Assembly (NCBI GenBank): GCA_030272585.1
Contig: BSYQ01000003.1
Span: forward strand, 5,766,001-5,830,000
From: Bryopsis sp. KO-2023
Taxonomy: Eukaryota > Chlorophyta > Ulvophyceae > Bryopsidales > Bryopsidaceae
DNA length: 64,000 nucleotides
Direction of reading: 5' to 3'
Part shown: in pieces, positions 19,577 to 33,200 of the stretch
Layout of the letters: every line of letters starts with the position of its first letter
Position numbering within the stretch: position 1 is the first letter of the stretch
Position numbers and translations under genes: made by a program
Notes under the pieces: model-generated
What the model was told of the DNA's origin: nothing
The model's input: the letters and a program-made list of their open reading frames with translations, nothing else
Database searches by the model: none

Positions 19577-21618
19577 CCACCACCTCCCACGCACGAAACT
19601 TTTTACTTTCGCATAGTATGGTTGTCTGTTTTTCCCTCCAACATCAGAGTTGATCACCCAGAAGTCGACTTCGTAATTCTCAATCAATCATTACAACACC
19701 ATAACTACGAGAGACCATCACCCCCCAAGGTGCTGGAGATGCTTACTGAGGTTTTGAGAATTAGAAAAGTTCCAAAACAATGTTTTCCCTTGCATCAGGT
19801 GCATCCACGATGCCAGAAATTGGTGTGTGGTTGTCACATCATCCCGCTCGCGCTGTCGCACTGCCGAACTGGATGATCAGCCTGATCATAACTTGTGCTT
19901 CCAATTCAATTCAATTACATGATAGTACAAAGAGGCCGTCACCCCCCCTAATGTGTGCCTCCTGAGTCTACACAGAGTGGAATTTCTTGGGGGCTGTGTA
20001 AACGACTAGGGACCATTGAGTGGAACACGGTCAGGTTTTGTCGTGACGCTCCACTGAAAACGCCACAAGGTAATCAGACGAACGTGTCCTGGGGAGATGG
20101 AGTTTATTTCTGTCGGCGGACAGGTGATGGTTTTCGTTTTCTGTGTGTGCGTTCGCCTTGATCCAAAGATCGCTACGCCCACAGAAAGAAAAAACTTGAG
20201 ACTGATGTTTTGGAGCAAACCCCCCTCCCCCTTCCTTCAACCCCTCAAAGTTGCAATCTTGCAGCCCTCTTTCAACCCTGAAGGCCCCCAGGTTGTGTCC
20301 ATGAAGCTTGATGAGAACAAACACCCATATTGTAGAGAGGGGAATGACTAATCTTGCAAGTCCCTCGGTTGCTGTTCACCAATCTGACAATATCATGAGC
20401 TGAAGACACCCTTTGCTCGATGTAAGTGTCAGTTCAGTCGCAAGAACAAGCTGCACCAATTGTCCTTGTCGATGTGGAAAAAAGTCGCACATTTATTAGT
20501 AAACATTTGCTTTTTCCACTCTCTTTTTTTCCCTTGGGTGTTGACTTTAAGAGTTTTGTTGAACTCTTTGAAAAAGAAAGGGTTTCACACGTCTCCATGC
20601 CCGGATTAGCTCAAACACTTTTGTGTGAACAGATGCTCTGTGAATTTCACTGCTTTTTTTTTCTCAATTATATTCTGGATAGAGCCACTCTCCACAGTTT
20701 TGATTTGCCCCCGTTTCACAAGTTCTCAAGGACATGGCAGCTTCTGCGGTCGTTGGCAAGATTTGGGTCTGTGTGGGGATTGGCATTGAGACCACCAAAC
20801 ATAGGCAGCAAATTGTTGTTATCTTTGGCACGGGAGTTGTGCCCAAAATGACTCCAACTTGCAAGATCAATCCCTGGCAATCAGCGGCTTGGGTTGGGCG
20901 AGTTCTGCCAAGCTTTAAAATGTCAGTCACACCTCTGTCGATTTGTCCTGAATTTCTGTTCCTTCTGCCTGCCGTTATGGCCGTTTTACTCATGAATCCT
21001 GGATACTGCACATCCTGCACGTGCAGATATCTTTCTCTGAACAAAATGCTTGGAATTGAAACCTGGACCGAGCCTCCCTCGTGTTTGTCCAGCCACATGT
21101 TGACATGCGCATATGATATGATCCCAGAAAAGCCTCTGCCCAGGCACCACAAGAGGACTCATTGCAGAAATGCTCATTTCACAAACTTCAAAGGAAAGAC
21201 AGTTGGAAGGATGCATGATGAAATGTCAAACTTTGTGTTAACAGCCAATGGAGGGGGATTCAATGTTATCTTCCAGACCTTGTCCCTTGAATCATTAATA
21301 GGTGCACAGTATCAATGTAAATGATGCTTGTTTGTTTGTTTGCACAGTATCCCCTCCATGCTTTCCCATCCCTGTCAGAAATGAAATGATCGCCCACATT
21401 TCATTTGTCGCAAATTTCCCTGCTTCTTGGCGCCTTCCAACTGCTTGCGGACAGGGTCCAGAAACCCATGACACGAAATCACGAAACTCGATCTGCATGT
21501 CAGACAAGCCTACCGTTATATACTGGCAGCCGCTCAACGTTGTTTCCTGGCGACGTTTTTTTGGCACGACGAGATCACTCCAACAGCGGGCGCCAGACGA
21601 TTCCAGCTGAGCTGCAAC
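19577..21618. other. No supported gene; includes leader of the DHAD gene
   Basis: 19581-19598 is the right end of the dispersed repeat split by element A. Overlapping ORFs of 162 and 196 codons on opposite strands at 20664-21324 show no domain, and their overlap suggests chance openness. The last 100-200 bases are probably the promoter and 5' UTR of the gene at 21619. Confidence 0.55.
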
Positions 21619-24600
21619 ATGATGCTGAGCAAGAATCTCCCTTTTTGTTCCGCTGGTAGCCCTCTGGTGAGAGGCGTCGCAAAGAATCGTGCTTTGAGAT
21701 GTCGATCTGTGTCGAAAACCACCGCTGTCGCCGCCCCTGATAAAGAGGATACCAAAAAGGAGGGTCGAAATCTCGAAGGTGGGGCTGATCTCAGACGCTG
21801 GACCACTGCCTTGCGAGTTCTACACTCGAAGTATAAAAACATCGGTCGGGATCTCAGAAAGGCATTGGTGTCTTGATCAGGGAAGAACAAGTACAGTTCC
21901 AGAATCACTCAACCCAAAGCTCAGGGGGCCTCCCAAGCAATGCTCTTCGCCACTGGCTTGACGGAGGAGGACATGAAAAAGCCACAGGTCTGCTGTGCAC
22001 CAATGTTTCAACTCTTGAAAAAAAACCCTAACATTTACAACTAAACCCTGTAAACACTCCTCAAATTTGATGAGGGAGGAATAAAACCGACATCGTTGGT
22101 TTTTTCCACGGTGCATTTTGCTCAGAAATATTATTCTACTTCAGGTCGGCATTTCGTCCATCTGGTACGAGGGCAATCCTTGCAACATGCACTTGCTGGA
22201 TCTGTCGGCAAGCGTCAAGAAGGGGGTGGAAGACTCCGGCCTGGTTGGGTTTCGTTTCAACACCGTGGGGGTGAGCGATGGAATGTCGATGGGGACAGAT
22301 GGCATGAGTTACAGTCTGCAATCCAGAGATTTGATTGCCGACAGCATCGAGACTGTCATGGGGGCACAGTGGTATGATGCACTGGTTGCTTTGCCAGGTG
22401 GGGAGCGCTATGGAGAAAATCTGGATGTAACGATTTCCCCAAGAATCAACTCGATTGCCCACCAAAGAAAGAAAATTAAAGATGCAGATGGTGCAAAATT
22501 TGTTTAAAAACTATTTTTTTCAATTAACATGATCTTTAATAAATGTTGCATCTGATCTTTTTCAACAGATGTAGATGTGAATGTTGTAATGATGTGATTA
22601 CACCTTGATGTCTTTTTTTTTTTTCTTCGGTTGCTGTGAAAAAAGGGTGTGACAAGAATATGCCGGGTGTCTTGATGGCGATGGGTCGATTAAATCGGCC
22701 GAGTCTGATGATTTATGGTGGAACGATCAAGCCTGGAAAGAGTTGCATGAACGACAAACCATTGGATATCGTCTCCGCATTTCAGAGCTACGGTGGGTTT
22801 CATGAGAGCATGCACTGCCGAAAAATGCACAGATTGGATCGGCATCCTTCTAATCGATTTATCTGCCCATGGAAAGAAAAGTTATGAAATTTGTCGGGTG
22901 GTAAATCCCAGCGAGCGCCAAGTAACGAATATCTCAGTGCCTTTTTGTAGGGGCATTCTCGGCTGGATTGATCTCCGAGGAGGAGCGAGCAGACATCGTT
23001 CGAAACTCTTGCCCAGGGGCAGGGGCTTGCGGAGGAATGTACACAGCCAACACGATGGCGTCTGCCATCGAAACCTTGGGAATGACGCTTCCATACAGTT
23101 CATCCACGCCGGCCGAGGATTCTCTCAAAGTGGATGAGTGCCGGTTGGCTGGGGATGCAATTCTGGATTTGATCGATAAGGACATCAAACCCAGAGACAT
23201 CATGACGAGGGCGTCCTTTGAAAACGCAATGACCGTTGTGATGGCTTTGGGGGGATCGACCAATGCAGTTCTTCATTTGATTGCGATTGCCCGGTAGGGA
23301 GTTTTTGCAAATTTTTTTTCTGATTATCAATCGTTGACCTGATGTCTGATCATATTGAAAGGGTCATCTGTATATATTGTGGATCAGATCGGTGGGCATC
23401 GATTTGACATTGGATGATTTCCAAGCGGTGAGCGACCGTGTGCCGTTTCTGGCTGATCTCCGTCCAAGTGGGAAATATGTCATGGAAGATGTACACAAGG
23501 TAAAAGGCATCCTCTCTAAAAAAATTGGGCACAGTTTGTCGTCGCTATGTACAATTTTGTAATCGATACAGCCATGCACTGTTTCAAAAGTGCATGGCTC
23601 CGGTGTGTTGTGAGGATTTTGAGATGTATGTGATCCTGCAGGTCGGTGGGATTCCAGCTGTTTTGAAATTCCTGCTGAAGGAAGGTCTTATCGATGGAAA
23701 CTGTGCGACGGTCACCGGAAGAACTCTGGGGGAGAATCTGGAGATCGTGCCTGATTTGAAAGAGGGGCAAGATGTCATCATGCCTGTTGACAAACCCATC
23801 AAAAAGACTGGGCACCTCCAGATTCTCTACGGAAACCTCGCACCTGAAGGATCAGTGGCTAAGATCACAGGTGCGAGAGTGGACGGAGGCGTAATTCATA
23901 GATCATAGATAATCGAATCCTCTTTTGGGCTTGTCAAGGAGCTGATCAATTTTGTGGGTTGGCATCTCCAGGGAAGGAAGGCCTCCACTTCTCGGGACCA
24001 GCCTTGTGTTTCGACTGCGAGGAGGACATGCTGGAAGCCCTGTCAAAAGATACGGAGGCCTTCAGGGGCAAGGTGGTCGTAATTCGATACGAAGGCCCCA
24101 AAGGAGGCCCAGGAATGCCAGAAATGCTCACACCAACTTCGGCTATCATGGGTGCTGGACTTGGTAAGTACAAACAGTATCCACCGAGTTTAAAATTTTG
24201 TTGGAAGACAGACCCGGAATGATGTGGAGGGTGGAAAGTTGTGCAGACGAAATTATGAATGATGTGCCCAAATGTCAAAAAAGTATCAGGAGCGGCTTGT
24301 GGGTGATTTTGGTTTATTTTGAGGATCGTTGTTTGCTATGATTTTGAAGGTGATGAATGTGCTTTGATCACGGATGGCCGATTCTCTGGAGGATCCCATG
24401 GCTTCGTGATTGGACATGTGACCCCGGAGGCTCAAGTTGGAGGAGCGATTGGATTGGTCCAAGATGGTGATCTGATCACGATCGATGCGGAGACCCGAGT
24501 GATGGATGTAGGCATCAGTAACGAAGAATTGGAAGAACGCAAGAAAGCATGGAAAGCCCCCGAGTTGAAAGCAAAATCGGGCACACTGTACAAGTACATC

Positions 24601-24645
24601 AAGAACGTAGAATCTGCCTCAGTGGGATGTGTTACTGACATGTGA
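21619..24645 (+). CDS. ILVD: Dihydroxy-acid dehydratase, plastid-type (branched-chain amino acid synthesis)
   Basis: The enzyme dehydrates 2,3-dihydroxy acids to 2-keto acids in valine, isoleucine and pantothenate precursor synthesis, and uses an iron-sulfur cluster. Nine exons join in phase: 21619-21778, 21881-21987, 22145-22397, 22646-22792, 22951-23293, 23388-23499, 23642-23870, 23972-24163, 24350-24645, giving 612 residues, close to plant homologues. The first roughly 45 residues are Ser/Arg-rich and low in acidic residues, like a plastid transit peptide. Cluster ligands are Cys102 (NPCN), Cys175 (GCDKN) and Cys249 (CPGAGACGG). The C-terminal half contains [14 protein letters not shown] and DGRFSGG. 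The exon 4 acceptor lacks a pyrimidine tract (GAAAAAAG), but phase and conservation fix it. Confidence 0.95.
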
Positions 24646-25206
24646 TTTGAGAAGTGCAGGAGGTTTTTTTTTGTACTGCAATTTTGAGAAAAATTAGCTT
24701 AACGATATGAGCCAGAGATTCCGGACTTACAACGAGCAGGGCGGGGGAAATGGTTTTTTTTTTGGGTAGCCATCAGGAATGTAAGGAAATGATCAGGGAA
24801 ACCAGAGTTTCATTGTCATGCAGAGTGCCTTGCATTGTGAATTTTGATCTCGACGGTTTGCAGATTTTTGTGATTGCCACTGATCTGTAAACCTCCATTC
24901 CGCTCAACCTTTCCCAGTGTCCAATTCTTCCCATCGGTTCAACTGCAAGCGCGCACCCCCAAGAAAAGCTGTCTCGCCAGCCGTTGAACAAAAGAAAAAA
25001 AAAAGTCTCTCACACGATGCATACCCGCCATCCATTCCAACAGATGTCGATCGTAGAATGACGTTAACAGTTACTAATCGAGGCACCCCAAATTTGTTGC
25101 TTCCTCCTGCTTCAACTTCAGTTTGTTTCTGCCGACCGCTGCTTGTCGTTCCTTATTTTGGAGTCGTGAACACCTTTCCCACCTTCAGGCGGGACAGGTC
25201 GCCAAG
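24646..25206. other. Intergenic: DHAD 3' end and V-ATPase promoter
   Basis: About 560 bases without an ORF of interest. It must hold the DHAD terminator region and the promoter and leader of the gene at 25207. No clear TATA box was seen. Confidence 0.5.
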
Positions 25207-28200
25207 ATGGTGAATCTATGGCGTAGTGAAGAAATGCAGCGCGTGCGGGTGCGTGGAAAAGCACCAACTGCCACAGGACCTGATATTTCCATTTAGATCT
25301 GGTGGTGGCGCAGGGAAAGTCGAACTCCCAGTTGGTTCACAGCGTATCTCGCAGCCGCAACTTTGTCATGGCGCCCCTGCTGAGTGTTGCGAGCGCAACT
25401 GTTATATTCTGTTCTGTTTTCTTGTTGAGATTCGTTTTGAACCCGTTTTTCCTTTTTCCACAGATCATGGTCCCCGCTGAAGCTGCCCACGAAACTATCT
25501 CAGCTTTGGGAGATTTCGGACTGGCTCAGTTTGTGGACTTGAACCCCAATAAAAGTGCTTTCCAAAGAACTTATGCAACCGAGGTGGGCACTGTCGTCGA
25601 TTTCCCTAAAGATTTTCCACAATGTCCTGATCGATGCTCCTGTTTCTTGTTTTAACAAATAACTCCCCCCTCTTCCAAAATTTTATCTTTTTCATTTCAA
25701 GTGTACCACATCCTACAGTCCATCCAAGGATAAAGGATAAGGATAAGGATAAGGACCCTAAAGTGTGAGAATAACGAACTGATATTCTGGACGTGAATCC
25801 CCACTTTCTCATGGGGCGATCTTGCTGCGAGTGTGGATGCTGATGCTTGCACACAGGCATGAGAAAAAGAGATGGACGCATTTTGATGTTGTGGTTTGTT
25901 TGGCCCAGGTCAAGCGGTGTGATGAAATGGCTCGCAAGTTGCGCTTTTTCAAGGAGCAGGTAAAGAATGGACGGGGGGCTCTCCTTACCTTTTGTCGAAT
26001 ATCTGTTTGCTCGATTCTGCAGAATTTATCACAGCAGTTTGGTCTGTTGGAAGAAAGCAGAATCGGGTGCACCTTTCCTGTTAACTGTTGATTTGTTGGT
26101 GGATTCAGGTTGAGAAGGCCAAACTTCCGACGGGTGCCAGGGGGTCTGTGAAGGACCTCTCCTTGGATGATTTGGAGGTGAGCCTCATATTCATTGAGAA
26201 GAGGTCCTCGGCTTGAAGGGGTTGAGGTTCAAACCCTGGTAACAGATGGTCCTCTTGCGATTAGTTATCCACAGTCATTATCAGAAGGTCACCAGTTGAT
26301 GTTCCTTTGGTTGTTTAAACATACAGGGTCGTCTGGAAGATCTGGAACGTGAGTTGATGGAAGTGAATGCCAACAGTGACAAGCTTCAGAGAACGGCTGG
26401 TGAGTTGATCGAGCTTCAGCTCGTGTTGGAAAAGGCCGGAAGGTTTTTCGACGAGGCCATGCAGACTGCTCAGCCAGAAATCATGGAACAGCGCTACGGT
26501 GGAGAGAGCATCGGTGCTCCGTTGCTCGAAGCCGCCCCGGTGAGCGAGTGTTATGTTCTGTGGAAAAGAGTGATGTGAACCGTCATTTTTGTTGTTTATC
26601 ATTTGTCTATCAGCTTGTTTTTTTGTACCACTGGTGGGCGGAAGTCGGCCTTCTGGCTGTGCATCTGAGGTTGGACTCCTGGAGAATAATACGAAGCAGA
26701 GTATCCTATGACTGCGATTTAATTGTAGACCCTGTATTCATTGTCTTGCCTTGCTGAATTTTTCAGAAAAAGAAAGATGCAAACGAATAAAGCAAGGACT
26801 AGGGTAAGATCCTCTGAAATTCCAATAGTATCCAACACTCTTTTTTCTTCGTTGAAAGACATGTACGTTCGTTTTTGTACAGGTTGAGCCGAAGGTTGCG
26901 AGGCTTGGTTTCGTCGCTGGCCTTATCGAGACCTCCAAGCTCCAGAATTTCGAAAGGTTGCTTTTCAGAGCCACACGTGGTAACATGTTCCTCAAGCAAT
27001 CCGAGGTCGGCACCGTGAAAGACCCCGCCACTGGCAGCAGCGTCGAAAAGAGCGTCTTTGTTGTTTTCTTCGCTGGTGACAGAGCCAGGACCAAAATCAT
27101 GAAGGTAGTCAGGCAAAGATGGTTCGTTTCTTCAAAAGCGTGAAAAAAAAGCATGAAAAAAAAGCGTGAAAAAAAAGCGTGTGCTTGGGGTATTTTATGC
27201 TAAACTTGTCAAGTATTTTGTCCTCTTCTTCTTCCCCTGCATCCAAGTTTCAAAAAATCTCCAATGTGAAAACTGAGTGCCCAGTTCATTTTTTCCCACT
27301 GTCGAAGAAAAACCCAAGGACAGATTTGGCAAATTTCTGAATTGGGCATCGGTTTCTTTCCAGATCTGCGAAGTCTACGGTGCGAATCGTTACCCTTTTC
27401 CTGAGGAGCCCAACCGTCAGCGTCAGATGTACAGCGAAGTCACCATGCGTCTCCGTGAGCTCCAGTCCACCATCGATGCCGGAGAAAAGCTCCGCATGAC
27501 TGTCTTGACGACGCTCGCAGCCAGCCTGGAAGACTGGTGCACTCGCATTATCCAAGAGAAAGCCACTTTCCATGTGATGAACAAGCTTTCCATCGATTAT
27601 GCCAGGAAAGTCCTCGTCGGTGAGGCTTGGGTGCCGAAACTGGCTCTCCCTGCTGCGCAAGACGTACTGATGAGGGCGTCAGAATCCAGCCATGCCCAGA
27701 CCAGCACCATTCTGGAGGAAATCAGGGCCGACGGCGCCCCACCCACATTCTTCAGAACCAACAAGTTCACCGAAGGATTCCAGACCATCGTCGATGCATA
27801 CGGAGTTGCCCGTTACCGCGAGGTGATCTATCTACGCTCCAGCAGAATATCCAGCCCCCTTTTTTTTCGGTCCGGTGGAGCCTGACCAGCATCGTTTTTC
27901 CTGTTTTTGTATGAATGCATGTAGGTTAACCCTGCTGTCTTCACCATGGCGACATTTCCGTTCCTCTTCGCCGTCATGTTCGGAGATCTGGCTCATGGAA
28001 TCATGATGCTGATGTTTGCCCTGCTTCTGGTTCTCCGAGAAAAAACGATGGCCAAGCAACAATTGAACGACATGATCGAGATGCTCTTTGGCGGTCGATA
28101 CGTCATTCTAATGATGTCTATATTCTCGATTTTCGTGGGGCTGATTTACAACGAGGCTTTTTCCATCCCCATGACTCTGTTCGGTGGGACCACCTGGAAA

Positions 28201-29870
28201 TGTGCCGACATGATCAACAATGATTACCGTTCCTGCGGAGATCAAACCATGTTCAACGACGGGGATACCTACCCGTTCGGATTCGACCCCGCATGGCGTG
28301 GGATGAAAACGGAGCTGACCTTCACAAATTCCATCAAGATGAAAATGTCGATCCTATTGGGTGTGGTGCACATGGACCTCGGTATTCTCATGTCGCTCTT
28401 CAACCAGACATATTTCTACGACACGCTGTCGTTGGTGTGCGAGTTCATTCCACAGATGCTGTTTTTGAACTCTCTGTTCGGCTACTTGTGCTTCATGCTG
28501 GTGTACAAGTGGGTTTCCGGAAGCTATGCCGATCTCTACAATGTCATGATCAACATGTTTTTGAGTCCTGGCACGATCGATGAGGCTGGATCCCTCTACA
28601 GTGGCCAAGGAGGGATTCAGGTTTTCTTGGTGTTGATTGCATTCATCTCGGTCCCGTGGATGCTCATCCCGAAGCCATTCGTCCTGAAATCTCGCCACAA
28701 CAGGAACAAGGTAACTATTACATATATGTAAATGCATGTATGTATATATCTATCCATAAATTGTCAGTATTGACCAACAGCTTGCCCCCCCCACCCCCCC
28801 AAAAAGAAGCAGCAGTAAACATTTTAAGAATGCTGTCAGGAGGAGCCAAGAGGAATTGGTGAAGGAGGGCTTGCTTGGCCGGGCTGTTTTTTCAGCTGCT
28901 TGCATGAAAACTACCCTTTTTATGTTTCCAAGTCGTGCCCTCCCCCCCCCCCCCCCTCAACAAGAAGCAAAAAACAATGGGCAAAAACAATCAGAATTGT
29001 AGTAGCTGAATGAATTTCCAGAAGACGTTTCGCAAAGGATCGGTCCAATGCCCCGAAATGATTTCTTTTAAGGGGGGAAGAATTGAGAAACTTTGGCTAT
29101 AGGTGTTTGTACCCGTCTGTGATTTCAGGTTAGTGGGTATCAGTTGGCGGCTGGTGACGATTCTGCTGATCGGCAGGGTATGATGGAAGACATCGGAGGG
29201 CCCAGCGATGAGGCGGACCATGGGGATGGCCACGGAGGGGAGTTCGAATTTGGAGAAGTCATGGTGCACCAGATGATCCACACCATCGAATTTGTTCTGG
29301 GAGCTGTGTCCAATACAGCATCTTACTTGCGTCTTTGGGCATTGACGCTGGCGCATTCCCAGCTGAGTGCTGTGTTTTACGAGAGGGTGATCTTGTTGGG
29401 TGTGGAGATGGGCTCGGAAAGCGGACCTACCCCTGTGGCAATAATCATCATGGTGGTTGGTGAGTCACTGCGAAGATCGCACCACAATTTGTCATTCCTT
29501 GAATGGTTTCTTAGATGTTGATGTTGCCGGACAGTTGAGATTTTGATTTTTTTTTCAATTGGCCATGTTGTGAAGCTTCGTGTGCATTTTCGAGGGCTTG
29601 TCATGTTCAATTTTTATGTTTGGTGTCGATGTAGGCGTAATTCTGGTGGGGAATGACTCGATACTTTTTGTGTTTGTTTTTTTTCTTTGTCCAGCTTTCT
29701 TCGTTTTTGCTATGGCCACTCTCGGTGTGCTGATGGTGATGGAGTCTCTCTCTGCGTTTTTGCATGCCTTGAGACTTCACTGGGTCGAGTTCCAAAACAA
29801 GTTTTACCAGGGGGATGGCTACAAGTTTGTGCCGTTTGCTTTCAGTTCCCTGGCAAAGGATGATCTCTAG
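25207..29870 (+). CDS. VHA-a: V-type proton ATPase subunit a
   Basis: The membrane-sector subunit that forms the proton half-channels of the vacuolar/endomembrane V-ATPase. Ten exons: 25207-25248, 25464-25583, 25909-25959, 26109-26177, 26327-26539, 26883-27104, 27364-27822, 27925-28710, 29129-29459, 29695-29870, giving 822 residues. The start [10 protein letters not shown] matches the family N-terminus. The first half is the cytosolic arm, with a coiled coil around residues 75-130. The C-terminal half holds the membrane helices. The essential Arg is about residue 722, within [17 protein letters not shown]. The end [21 protein letters not shown] is typical. Introns hold homopolymer tracts (15 C at 28942-28956) and a GCGTGAAAAAAAA tandem near 27138-27180. 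Confidence 0.96.
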
Positions 29871-30258
29871 CGCTCTGGTTTTTAGGCAAGAAAGGTGCCT
29901 GGACAATTTTATTGGGTTTCCTGATTGTTTTTTTTTTTGGCTGTTCGGTTGGATGTGAGTGAAAGAGAAAGAGAAACCAACGATGTTGGTTGAGAGTTTG
30001 TGCCAACGTTTTGGGACGAAGAGGAAGCTTAATTCGCAAATGTAATGGACGATTGATGTGTGATTATCTCGCTCGCTGAGACCTGGCAATGTGCCCTGTT
30101 GTCGGCAAAAGGGGGTGGTGGTGCAGTTATTCCCAGGCGCTGAAAGCTCTTCAAACCAACGCCATCAAACATATCGGTTGGCCTCTGCTGGGGCAAGATT
30201 TTCTCCGAGTTCACTACGCGCGTTAGATTCTGTCGCCAACAATTCCCTGCTGGGCACA
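29871..30258. other. Intergenic: V-ATPase 3' end and aldo/keto reductase leader
   Basis: 388 bases. The frame of the next gene stays open upstream from 30091 but without an ATG before 30259, so the upstream part is taken as 5' UTR. Confidence 0.5.
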
Positions 30259-33200
30259 ATGACTCAAGACACTCCAACCGAAACCGAAACTCCTGCGGAC
30301 GTGTCGTCCGCAGGGCCAACGAAAAATGCGCTCGAGGAGCCATCCCCCTGCCCTATCCTCTCCAAGCTGTATGATTCCCACAGACCAGCAGTGGAGCTGG
30401 TACCAGGCGTTCCACTGGCTCCGATCGTAGCTGCATGCTGGCCGAAAGGATCAGCCAAGGTGCATGAAAACGGAGTGACGACTTTCTCGTGACGTCTATG
30501 ACGTCCACCAACTGGGGGGGGGGGGGGAACGATGTGAAAGGCAGTAAAATCGAAGAACTTCACAACTTCCACTTTCACTTCCTCCACATGCCAACACATC
30601 AGCAAAATCAGTGACTGACTTGGCTATGTGTGTTCTGACGGAAAGAAAATGATGGAGGAGTCATGGATTCCAACAGAACCAGAGGATGGTGGTGAAGAAA
30701 AGAAACAATCGTTCAACCCAAAGGACACCGCATACATGGTAGGTTGTCTATCTTGGGGGGGGGGGCAGCCACCAGTGCCATGTGAATATGTGAATTTTTG
30801 CGATGGATCCAGGAAGGATCATGCATCTTAAATGTACAATTTGCTCAATGAGGGACTGCTGTGGAATTTAAGTCGAGGAAGCAAATGCCCTTTCCAACCG
30901 ATTGGACATTAATAGAAAACCGTAGCTACCCAAGAGCGCTTTCTGCATGTGCATTTGACAGAAACATTGGGAGCCCCTTCCCTTCCCTGAACGGCAAATT
31001 CTTATGGGTCGTAGGAGCTTCCCCAACGTCTGAGTAGATCCAACACAATGCAAGAATGGAATAGTCTGAAGATCAAGGAAATTGCACTCACAACGGATGA
31101 ACCTCTGGATGATGCTCAGAAAGAGGTTGAAAAATAAACAAAAAAAAGCTGGTGCCATGTTCAATGTTGCCTTTTATCATCAAATCCACTGGTTTGGTTA
31201 TCAGTGTTTGTTTTTCTCAGTCAAGGGCAACCGAGCTGGAGCAAGTAAAATCACGGATTTCTGAGCTGGAAGGGGGCTTATCAGAACTGAAGGCATCCAT
31301 TGAATCGGTGAGGGCGTTACAGAAACGACCTTAACCAGTCATTTACTTCCTTCGTTTTTGACCGTTTTTTTTAAATCAATGAATTGGGGTATTAAGGATA
31401 GCAGATGAATTTGTTGAAGTGTGGCGGAAGGTGGTGATGCTTTTGCTTTCTCTTTCCTTTTTTGAAATTCTGGGGGAATTGAGGGCTGTAATTTTAGAAG
31501 GGATGGAAAATGTGCCCCCTTCCCAACCCCCCATTTTGAAAGCAAGACAAGCAAAACAGAAAGAAGGAGAATTGGTGGCATGGATACCCCCCAAAAAATG
31601 AAAAAAAGAGAGGAGACGGTGTCCATGTATTACATTTATAATTATTTGTTATTTAATGTGCAATCATTACAACGGAACCACTACTAAAACCATTCGATTG
31701 AGACACTCTTTGGACCACAGGATCCAACATCTTTGGTGTCGTGGATGAAGACGTTTTTTGATTTGGCTGATGCTGGTTTGTCTTCTTGGGATGTGGGCGG
31801 TGCCTTTTGGCCGCACTGTCCTTTGTCGAGTTTATTTGGAGGCCTGGATGCTGGGAGTTTGCATGAGGGGATCGAGAAACTGCTGGGGGCATTCAAGAAG
31901 AGGTGAACATCGGGTGCCTAAACTGCACTCAACCTGTGGTGTGTTCTTCCTGCAAAGACTTTGGTTTCGTTTGCTGTTTTCCCCCCTTGATATCAGATTT
32001 ACACACTCTACGCCTGAAATCAGCTTCCATCTTCTGGAACATTAAGTTGAGTAATGGATGTGCATAATATCCCCCCCAAAAAAAAGGTTTTCAACAGTGA
32101 TGGTGGTCTCTTCAAAAATAAAAAAATTGAACAAATTGAAGTTGTGCCGGAGTCCTTGAATTTTTCATGTTGATAGATATGAACTGGAGCGAGGTGCCAA
32201 CAAGATCCAGATATTCACAAAGTTCGTCCCCAATGTTTTTCGGGAGGATTATGTGGTGGAGCACGTGGAACAAGCCATAGACAAAATGAGGGAAAATCTT
32301 CAAGTTGAAATCGTGGACATGGTGCAAGTTTATTGGTGGGATTTCGAGGTAAAAAATTCGGCTTCTCAAAATATTCGATTCTTTGTCGTTCTGCTCTTTA
32401 ATCCTACGATCCATTGAAGAATAGGCAAAATTGAGCGGATGCTGGTACAATCATTACAAGATATGTAATGATATGCTTAAACCCACATCACTCATTTCTC
32501 TGAGGAGGATTTGAGCCTCAAAATGCCATAAAAAAAGAAAGAAAGAAAAAGCAGCCAAGAAAGCCAATGTTGGAGAGCTAATCGTGCAGTGGCCCATTCA
32601 AGCATGAAAGACTCCGCTTGCTTTTCTCAGGGCCATGATCCAGTTCCCACCCTCCGAGCTCTGCAGAAACTGAAAGAAGACAAAGTGGAGGTAGATCCTG
32701 ACTCTGGAGCCCAAACTGTAACAGCACCCAAGAAAATCAAAGCAATCGGTCTGGTCGATTTCCCAGCAAGAGCAATCAAGGACGCCATTCATGCTGGGGT
32801 CGACGCCACATCGGTGGCACTATCTTATAATCTGTTTGATCGATCAGCTCGGGAGGAGCTTGAAATTTGCAGGGATTATGGAGTGAAAGTGTTTGCCAAG
32901 GGGGCTTGCCTCGGAGGGCTTGTCAGTGAAAAGTACATTGGGGTTGGTCAGCCTGATGAAAATTGCGAGGATCTGGATTGCATGGCCACGTGCAGGTCTG
33001 ACCACATCAATATACATATAAATCAAAGATGCCAGTATTTGAAAAGAAATGCAAAAGAGTTCGCACACATTATCAAACACTGAGCAATTACGCTGTATTC
33101 TTTGCAACTTCAATCCAAGTCCTATATACTACAATGCTGGAAAAACAATGTTGGAAAAAGCGACTTACACAGGTGGAGTAACACCTTATTTAATGTCTTG

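Noticed and set aside
20664..21324. Overlapping 162- and 196-codon ORFs on opposite strands
   Set aside because: Neither has a domain, signal or conserved motif, and mutual overlap of this kind is common in GC-moderate non-coding DNA.
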